This document shows positions 54,853 through 60,812 of a stretch of 60,812 bases of DNA, one piece after another. The first letter of the stretch is position 1, and each line of letters starts with the position of its first letter. The stretch spans positions 1 through 60,812 of the forward strand of contig CAYWVO010000021.1 in the NCBI GenBank assembly GCA_964461835.1, written 5' to 3'. The notes under the pieces were generated by a model. That model saw only the letters and a program-made list of their open reading frames with translations. It had not been told where the DNA came from and did no database searches. The DNA comes from CAYWVO01 sp964461835. GTDB taxonomy: Bacteria > Zixibacteria > MSB-5A5 > WJJR01 > JAJRUJ01. The translations under genes were made by a program, and so were the position numbers.

Positions 54853-55270
54853 GTTAACTCCTCCTGCGGTTAGTTGGTTGTTTCACTTCTGCCTTCACCC
54901 CCCAACCCGGAAAAACGGGATCAAAATGGCCATTAATTTAAAAGAATTCCATAAGTGACTAAAGGATTATAGGTTGCGGAATCGCCTTATAGGCTGAATC
55001 CGGTGATCGATCTGACGTGGAAGAGCTAAAGGACTGGCCATCGTCAAGCCTTTACTGTAGGCGGGAGCGAATCACATACTCACATTGTCAGGCGGGGACT
55101 CACCCTGTATTGCAATCACCTCTTCTGAATCAGACCTCCAAATCTGCCTGCGAGCTTGGCGAATGGCCGGTGACAATACCCAAAGTGTGACTTGACTTAC
55201 TGGACTGCGGAATCCACTTTACTGGCTGTCAAATTGTGCCAGAGAATGTGACAACCTCAGGAGGTCGAGA
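54853..55270. other. Intergenic region before the S9 peptidase
   Basis: 418 bases between divergent genes with no supported gene, RNA or convincing promoter. TTGACT at about 55192 has no good -10 partner. The last bases hold AGGAGG for the peptidase. Confidence 0.4.
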
Positions 55271-57774
55271 ATGAGAAGAATATTCGTAATCCCAGCGGTT
55301 TTATGTGTACTGACAGTGGCAGCATTGGTGGAGGGGGCAAACGCGGCGGCGTCCGACAACAGCCAGGTTGCGACTACGGGTTGGCAAACTCCGGCCGAGG
55401 ATATCATGAAGGTGCTTCACGCACCGCAGCTCCCCTGGGTTTGGACTTCTCCTACCGGTGAGTACTTGGGCCTGGTCGATCCGGTGCTCTATCCCCCGCT
55501 TGCCGAACTGGCCGCGCCAATGCATAAGCTGGCCGGCATGAGAGTCAACCCCGCCACCAATGGTTATCATGGCCGACACGGGGGCACCTCCCCGCGTTTG
55601 GTTCGGGTCGAGGATGGTACCACGACCTCACTTGCACTGCCCGAAAATGCTGAAATCCACGACGTGGCGTGAACCGTGGACGGCCAACGCTTCGCGCTCA
55701 CGGTGCTGCACGATGAACATTTCAGTCTCTGGGTGGGGTTGGTGGATGGTGACGTGGCCATGATTGAAGACCTGCACCTCAATCCGCTGCTCGGTACCAC
55801 CGTAAGTTGGCTGCCCGATCAGGAACACTTGCTTGTCCGCCGCATTCCGCAACGCGGGCCGGCACCCGAACCGCCGCCAATCCCGGCGGGTCCGGAAATC
55901 ATGGAGGGTGAGGGGGCCGCGGCTCGCTCCACGTACGAAGCGCGCAATCTCCTTGAGACAGCTCATGACGATGCTCTCTTCGAATACTATACCACCAGTG
56001 ACTTGGCGATTGTTGATCCGAAAACGGGGAGTGTAAAAGTAATTGGTGAGCCCAAAATTTATACCACGGCCGAATTTTCTCCGGACGGTGAATATATCCT
56101 CGTTGAATATCTGGTCCCACCGTGGTCTCATGAGGTGGCGTACTGGCGGTTTGCCAGCGAAGTCGAGGTTTGGACTCCGGACGGTGAACTGGTGGCCACA
56201 ATCGCTTCCCTGCCGCTGGCCGATGCGGTTCCGGTCCACGGCGTGCCGCTGGGTGTGCGCTCAATATCATGGCGACCGACTGTTCCCCATACGCTGTACT
56301 GGGTTGAGGCGCTCGACGGGGGAGATCCTGTTGCGGAGGTGCCACATCGTGACCGGCTCATGCGTTTGACCGCACCGTTTACAGGAGAACCCGAGGAGGT
56401 CTTCCGCGCCGAACACCGTATCCTCCCCTGGCAGAATGCCTGGGGCGCCGAGGGCGGGATGCTTATTCTCACCCAGCGTGAACGGATCAACCGCAGACTG
56501 TATGTCTGGCAATTGGACGTCGATGAAGGCTCGTCGCGCCTGTGGTTTGAAATCGATGAGGACGACCGCTACGGCGATCCCGGCAATCCCGTGTTCCGTC
56601 CGCTGCCCAACGGCCGCTGGGTGATGCACCAGAAAGGTGACGCAGTCTATTTCCGGGGCAGTGGCGCCACGGATGAAGGCGACCGGCCGTTTCTGGACTT
56701 GCGCAGTCTGGAAACCGGGGAGACCGAACGTCTGTTCCGTTGTGAACCGGATCGCTTTGGCGAGGAAATTGAAGCACCCGAGGGCAAAGTTACCCGTGCG
56801 TTGACACGCGAACCGATCACCCGTTTTGAGGATCCTACACCCGAGTTACGCCAAATTGAGAAACGCATCGTCCGCTATGAGCGCCAGGATGGTGTACCGC
56901 TTAGTTTCCATTTGCATCTGCCGCCCGGGTACGAGGAGGNNNNNNNNNNNNNNNNNNNNNNNNNNNNNNNNNNNNNNNNNNNNNNNNNNNNNNNNNNNNN
57001 NNNNNNNNNNNNNNNNNNNNNNNNNNNNNNNNNNNNNNNGAGGAGGGCACCCCACTGCCGACGGCGGTCTATGCCTATCCACTCGAATATTCGGGAGCAA
57101 CCACGGCCGGACAGGTCAGAGGGTCGGAGCAGCGGTTTATGCGCATCTATGGACCCTCACATCTCTATTTCCTGCTGCGGGGCTACGCGGTGCTCGACCG
57201 GACTGCCATGCCCATGATCGGCGATCCCGAAACGGTCTATGACACCTTTGTCGAGCAACTCGTTGATGATGCGGAAGCTGCAGTCGCCAAAGCGGTCGAG
57301 ATGGGCGTGGCTGATCCCGAGCGGATTGGCGTGATTGGCCACAGCCATGGGGGACTGATGGTGGCCAACCTCCTGGCACATTCCGATCTGTTTACCGCCG
57401 GCATTTCCCGCAGCGGATCATACAACAAGACAATGCAACCGTTCGGCTTCCAATCCGAGCGCCGTTCTCTCTTCGAGGCGCAGGATGCCTACATTCAGGT
57501 TTCGCCGACCTTTTTTGCAGATAAGATCAACGAACCGTGTTTAATTATCCACGGCAACGACGATTCCAATCCCGGCACGCTCACGATCCAGTCTGAAGTG
57601 TTATTCGAGGCTGTACGCGGCGCCGGCGGCACGACGCGACTGGTGTTGCTGCCGTATGAAGATCACGGTTACCGGGCAAAGGAGAGTGTGGAGCACGTCC
57701 TCTGGGAACAACTCCGCTGGTTTGATAAGTATGTGAAGAATGCAATGACTGAAGAGCCGCCGGGTTCTGAGTAG
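55271..57774 (+). pseudogene. Exported S9-family (prolyl oligopeptidase-like) peptidase, interrupted
   Basis: Starts at ATG 55271 (AGGAGG upstream) with a signal peptide (cleavage near ANAAAS, about 26). A beta-propeller region follows, then the alpha/beta-hydrolase domain with nucleophile GHSHGG, acid IHGNDDSN and histidine EDHGYRAKE. Two defects: an in-frame TGA at 55670-55672 (HDVA-stop-TVDGQRF, where relatives have Trp as in VAWSPDG) and the 100-N gap. After the gap the same protein resumes, EEGTPLPTAVYAYPLEY, and ends at 57774. Closing the gap on the shared GAGGAGG gives PPGYEEGTPLPTAVYAYP in frame. Intact length would be about 800 residues. The stop may be a sequencing error. Confidence 0.75.
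56940..57039. other. Assembly gap (100 N)
   Basis: Exactly 100 N, the usual placeholder for an unknown gap. The seven bases before it (GAGGAGG) equal the seven after it, so the true contigs probably overlap and no sequence is missing. Confidence 0.95.
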
Positions 57775-58012
57775 ATGTAACGGAATGGGTGGCAACCTCA
57801 AGGCGTCTCGCCTTCGGCGAGTGCGGCTTGGGGTTGAACATCCAATTTTGTGGTTGGCGTACCCCTGCCCGCCGTGGCGGGTTCGGGTGCGCCAACTTTT
57901 TTGTTGCGCTGTTTGGAATCCGATTCAAATGGCGAGAGTTATAGTGTTGAAACCACGTTCGCAAGCGACCGCAGGGGTTTCGATCTACAATTACTATAAT
58001 GAGCGTTCAGGA

Positions 58013-58465
58013 TTATTCGTTAATCAGATCTTTGAAGTTCCTCCTTAGCCAGTCGATCAAAAGGGATTTCAACTCAATTGCCAGATTTAACGCTTCTTCA
58101 ACTTCTGCTTCCGTGGTTCTGCCCGCCGCATCATAACTGACCATTGCTCGTTTCTTGCTGATCGCCTCCAGGGAGATGATCAGTTCATTATCCGGTTGAA
58201 ACGTATGTCTCAATGATTGAATCGTCCGACGATGGTGACCGGAACGGGCAAGCATGCGATAGCCGCTGGCCCGCAAAGCAATTGCCGCACAGCCGAGACA
58301 GGCATTGTAGGCGATGGCCAGTCGCCAATCGGGCGTGATTTCCTCTTTTGCGGCCTCAGTAATATCGCGATCGACTTTGTTGAGCAGATCCTGGATTTCC
58401 TGGCGATTGGTCGGCTGACGCTTCAGCCACCCCTTACTCTGCCAGTTTTTCAAGGTCATCGTCAT
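58013..58465 (-). CDS. HEPN-domain protein paired with nucleotidyltransferase
   Basis: A 150-residue helical HEPN (PF05168-like) protein. DWRLAIAYNACLGCAAIALRASGYR, GHHRRTIQSLRHTF and KKRAMVSYDAAGRTTEAEVEEAL are the family landmarks. The RNase motif of HepT-type toxins (Rx4HxY) is not intact: the arginine and tyrosine are there (RAMVSY) but the histidine is not. Start at 58465 or at the ATG two codons later; both overlap the upstream nucleotidyltransferase gene by 26-32 bases, implying coupled translation. Confidence 0.8.
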   Translation of the reverse strand: MTMTLKNWQSKGWLKRQPTNRQEIQDLLNKVDRDITEAAKEEITPDWRLAIAYNACLGCAAIALRASGYRMLARSGHHRRTIQSLRHTFQPDNELIISLEAISKKRAMVSYDAAGRTTEAEVEEALNLAIELKSLLIDWLRRNFKDLINE

Positions 58466-59075
58466 CCCCGACCACGAATATCTTCGGTGATTTCATCACT
58501 GTTTGCACAAAGTTGTTTTCCTGTGCCAGCCTGGTTTTGAATTCCTCCGGAGTGAACAATGTTGGGTTGAGTGGGCGATGCAAATCATCTTCGATTGGTT
58601 GTAGGGTGGATATTAATTTGCGAAATGAGAGTGTGCCGATAACCAGGAGATCGATATCACTTGTGCTGCTGTCATCTCCGCCCGGAATCGATCCGTAGAT
58701 CCAGGCGACCTCAATGTGGTTTTCTGCGATCCGGCTGAGACCTTCTTTGAGTCTGTCGACAATCCCAAACGTCTTCTCAGCAATCGCGCGGAGCTCGCCA
58801 AATATGGGGCACTCCGGATTGGCCTGGTAGAACTGTTGGATTCCAATTTGTTCCGACGTGAGAATTCCGACGTTGGTTAATAATTTGAGCTCACGCTGTA
58901 TCGATCCCGGCGATTCATCCAGGAGTCTGGCGGTTTCCCGGAAATAGTAGCGTTTCTCGGGATCAAGGAAAAACAAGGCCAAGACCTTACGGCGAACTTT
59001 CGGGAAAAGCGCTTCCCCGATGCGCGAGGAAGCCCCTGCGTCGGTATTCTTCTTTGAGTCTTTCGGACACATCAT
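58434..59075 (-). CDS. Winged-helix/minimal nucleotidyltransferase fusion (MNT-type)
   Basis: 213 residues. The N-terminal ArsR/MarR-like winged helix (about 22-95, LFFLDPEKRYYFRETARLL, GSIQRELKLLTNVGIL) probably binds DNA. The following polymerase-beta-type nucleotidyltransferase has the exact GS-x10-DxD motif in GSIPGGDDSSTSDIDLLV. It pairs with the overlapping HEPN gene. In MntA/HepT systems the nucleotidyltransferase is the antitoxin, which adenylylates the HEPN toxin. The added DNA-binding domain would let the pair control its own operon (inference). Confidence 0.82.
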   Translation of the reverse strand: MMCPKDSKKNTDAGASSRIGEALFPKVRRKVLALFFLDPEKRYYFRETARLLDESPGSIQRELKLLTNVGILTSEQIGIQQFYQANPECPIFGELRAIAEKTFGIVDRLKEGLSRIAENHIEVAWIYGSIPGGDDSSTSDIDLLVIGTLSFRKLISTLQPIEDDLHRPLNPTLFTPEEFKTRLAQENNFVQTVMKSPKIFVVGDDDDLEKLAE

Positions 59076-59179
59076 TAGTCCAATCGATCACCATTACCGT
59101 CCAACCGATAGCATTATCGGATCAATTGTACTAATATTGAGATCAGAGCGCAAGTGTTTTTTGGGGGTCAATTGGGGCG

Positions 59180-59470
59180 TCAGGAATCTGCAGCGGGCCC
59201 GTTGTCGTCGGTTGTTGTGCGATGGCGAAATCGGGCCGATGAGGCAATCTGTCTTTTCTGGTAATCCTCGATTCCCTGCTGGATACGGCTCTTAAATCCA
59301 TGAGGAGCCACGCGGCCGCAAAAACCGGTACCGTCGGGCTTCGGTTTACACATCCGGAAACACCACGGGGACCGGTTTCTCGTCATTGGGCATCCGCGAT
59401 AGGTGTATTCTTTTAAATTCTTTCGGGTGTTGAATCGTTTGCTACCTTTGGTGCGAGCGTTGAATGCCAT
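59180..59470 (-). CDS. Small basic cysteine-containing protein, unknown
   Basis: A 96-residue protein, strongly basic at the start (MAFNARTKGSKRFNTRKNLKEY), with four cysteines in RGCPM, WCFRMC and FCGRV, spaced like a compact metal- or disulfide-bound knuckle. HGFKSRIQQGIEDYQKRQ follows. GGGGAATCAAC precedes the ATG. I do not recognise a family, but the non-random composition and ribosome site favour a real gene. Nucleic-acid binding is a guess. Confidence 0.5.
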   Translation of the reverse strand: MAFNARTKGSKRFNTRKNLKEYTYRGCPMTRNRSPWCFRMCKPKPDGTGFCGRVAPHGFKSRIQQGIEDYQKRQIASSARFRHRTTTDDNGPAADS

Positions 59471-59726
59471 GTTGATTCCCCGTCAAATAGACTCGTTCTC
59501 GGGAATACGGACAAAAGTTAACTCTTTTAGGCTATTTTCTCAGCGGCACAGGATCTGTTCCTGACGTCTATTACAAGAAACCTACCCAGAACGGCGTGTT
59601 GATAAAGCGAGATCCACGGGATTTGGAGTAGGTCGGCGTTCCGACGGGAGCGCAAGCTCACGGAGAAACCCGACACCATCCCTTTTTCGACAAGCCCAGA
59701 AGGCAGACCACCCGGGGCCACCCAAT

Positions 59727-60431
59727 CTAACTGGGAGGATTTGTCGCCCAAATCGCGAGTTCCGGGACAAATCCCCGGTCATCCATCTCCAGGACCGACT
59801 TGATGGCATGGGCGATTTCCACCGGGGTCAACTTGCGTTCTACCTCGGGCCGTTCGGTCCGGTCTTTGCTGCCGAACGCCGTCGGGACTTCGCTGGGGTT
59901 GATGAGCATAACCCGGATATTGTGTTTGCGCAGTTCTGTTTGCCAGCACTGGGTCATTCCGCGCAACGCGAATTTAGACGCACTATAGACACTGCCACCG
60001 GGGTAGCCCTTGGTGGCGGCGGTGGAGGCGATATTCACGATGTGCCCGGAGCCTTGGTCTTTGAAAATCTTCACGACTTCCTGGGTCAGCAGTGCCAGAC
60101 CGAACACGTTGACCCGAAAGACGCTTTCGAATTTCTCGGCAGCCAGTTCGCCCATCGGTGCGGGAGCGCCGATCCCGGCATTGTTGATCAGCACGTCCAG
60201 TCCGCCCAGCTTATCAACCGCCGTTTTCAGCTTTTCCGGAATATCATTATAGCGGCCCTGATCCAGATCCACGGGTACCGCGCCCATCTCGTCGGCAACA
60301 CTTTTCAGTTTCTCCGGGTCCCGGCCGGTGATTGCCACTTTCGCACCGGCTTCGACCAGCATCTTGGCGGTTGCCTTCCCAATTCCGGCACTGCCACCGG
60401 TCACGAGTATTCGGGCGTTCTGTAAATTCAT
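59727..60431 (-). CDS. Short-chain dehydrogenase/reductase
   Basis: A classical SDR of 234 residues. The cofactor loop TGGSAGIGKATA (about 10-21), NNAGIG (about 81-86), the catalytic Ser in NIASTAATKG and YSASK (Tyr and Lys of the active site, about 143-147) are all present. TGRDPEKL after strand 2 suggests NADP(H). Closest style is the FabG-like / 3-ketoacyl reductase group, but the substrate is not identifiable. ATG at 60431 begins MNLQNARILVTGG; the frame is open 15 codons further. The 254 bases upstream contain no gene. Confidence 0.92.
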   Translation of the reverse strand: MNLQNARILVTGGSAGIGKATAKMLVEAGAKVAITGRDPEKLKSVADEMGAVPVDLDQGRYNDIPEKLKTAVDKLGGLDVLINNAGIGAPAPMGELAAEKFESVFRVNVFGLALLTQEVVKIFKDQGSGHIVNIASTAATKGYPGGSVYSASKFALRGMTQCWQTELRKHNIRVMLINPSEVPTAFGSKDRTERPEVERKLTPVEIAHAIKSVLEMDDRGFVPELAIWATNPPS

Positions 60432-60685
60432 GAGTGTATCCTTCCCTCTGTGTCTGAATGCAAGCAGGCTCTTCACGGATTGTAAAGAGCCAGCCTCAAC
60501 ATCCTCTACTGATTACGCCAGTTTCAGGATCTCAATGGTTGATTCTTTGGCGTGGGGTGCCCGGCTAATTGGGTGAATTCATCAAGTCATATCTGGTGGA
60601 GGCGGGGAATTAAATCCTATAATGCCGGTGTGACTCTGGACTTACACCGTATGGTGACCAATTCGTGATTGTTTTCCGGTTCTGT

Positions 60686-60811
60686 CTACTTTTCGTATCG
60701 CGTCCAGAAGCTGAATTTCCGCTTGTGTTCAACCTGCAAGTTCAGCTTGTAATCATCATGGCTCGGCAATCCGTCCCACTCGATCACCTTTGTTGCCAAT
60801 TCATCGAGTTT
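60686..60811 (-). CDS. C-terminal end of an unidentified protein (partial at window edge)
   Basis: An open frame enters from the right edge and stops at TAG 60688-60686. The last 41 residues include KLDELATKVIEWDGLPSHDD and end KFSFWTRYEK. Amphipathic, charged, coding-like; family not recognised. The start lies outside the window. Confidence 0.4.
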   Translation of the reverse strand, partial: KLDELATKVIEWDGLPSHDDYKLNLQVEHKRKFSFWTRYEK

Positions 60812-60812
60812 G

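Noticed and set aside
55670..55672. Genome-wide TGA-to-Trp recoding
   Set aside because: TGA ends several intact genes here (the ECF sigma, anti-sigma, rodZ-like and gatE genes), so a single interrupted gene is better explained by mutation or error.
60515..60580. Minus-strand frame ending APHAKESTIEILKLA
   Set aside because: It looks like a protein C-terminus but is only about 20 codons long with a stop upstream; it could be a gene remnant, but there is too little to annotate.

Overview
The window looks like part of a metagenome-style bacterial scaffold; it contains one run of exactly 100 N at 56940-57039. The host is a bacterium: it has an ECF sigma/anti-sigma pair, peptide deformylase, FtsY, SMC, UvrB, RlmH, MiaB and a bacterial SRP RNA. 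It is probably a diderm of the FCB/Fibrobacteres-Chlorobi-Bacteroidetes side of the tree. The evidence is many lipoproteins, an outer-membrane-like protein, LPS-type glycosyltransferases, and a secreted cohesin-like protein ending in a FlgD/T9SS-type C-terminal sorting module (QNRPNPFNAST...). A candidate phylum such as Zixibacteria would fit, but that is inference from protein style only.

Layout. 1-2.1 kb: a broken RecD2-like helicase end, a tiny membrane ORF, a DUF6249-like membrane protein, and a divergent ECF sigma/anti-sigma operon; both divergent promoters carry the same ECF-type motif. 2.1-7.8 kb (minus strand): EIIA protein, tandem-ACT protein with a ribosome-site hairpin, lipoprotein, UvrB, and a secreted protein of three internal repeats. 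7.9-15.5 kb (minus): a tightly packed housekeeping run dtd, maf, rodZ-like, GT9-like, smc, ftsY, rlmH. 15.7-19.6 kb (plus): outer-membrane-like protein and three glycosyltransferases. 19.7-28.2 kb (plus): def, B12/radical-SAM protein, mtaB, an M29-like aminopeptidase, miaB, a large (Alu-containing) SRP RNA with its own promoter, and a TPR lipoprotein. 28.3-36.2 kb: cupin, ECF-transporter S component, spermidine-synthase-like membrane protein, cstA, corA, mscS, separated by palindromic intergenic repeats.

36.3-37.2 kb is a REP/RAYT island: a frameshifted REP-associated tyrosine transposase between inverted REPs, plus a 3' remnant of a second copy. 37.3-42.8 kb: histidine ammonia-lyase, an AhpD-like protein, and gatE-gatD. 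GatDE is the archaeal-type Glu-tRNA(Gln) amidotransferase, and its presence here is the most striking find. 43-53.9 kb: cohesin-like secreted protein, methyltransferase, Na+/H+ antiporter, a phosphofructokinase with PPi-type active-site residues, TPR lipoprotein, MFS transporter, NmrA-like protein. 54-57.8 kb is a damaged stretch: TPR remnant, lipoprotein with an in-frame amber codon, S9 peptidase with an in-frame opal codon and the assembly gap. 58-60.8 kb: a HEPN/nucleotidyltransferase pair, a Cys-rich small protein, an SDR, and the end of an unidentified gene.

Together the genes cover envelope building, tRNA/ribosome modification, protein targeting, chromosome maintenance and transport. 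I see no tRNA, rRNA, CRISPR array, phage or plasmid functions.
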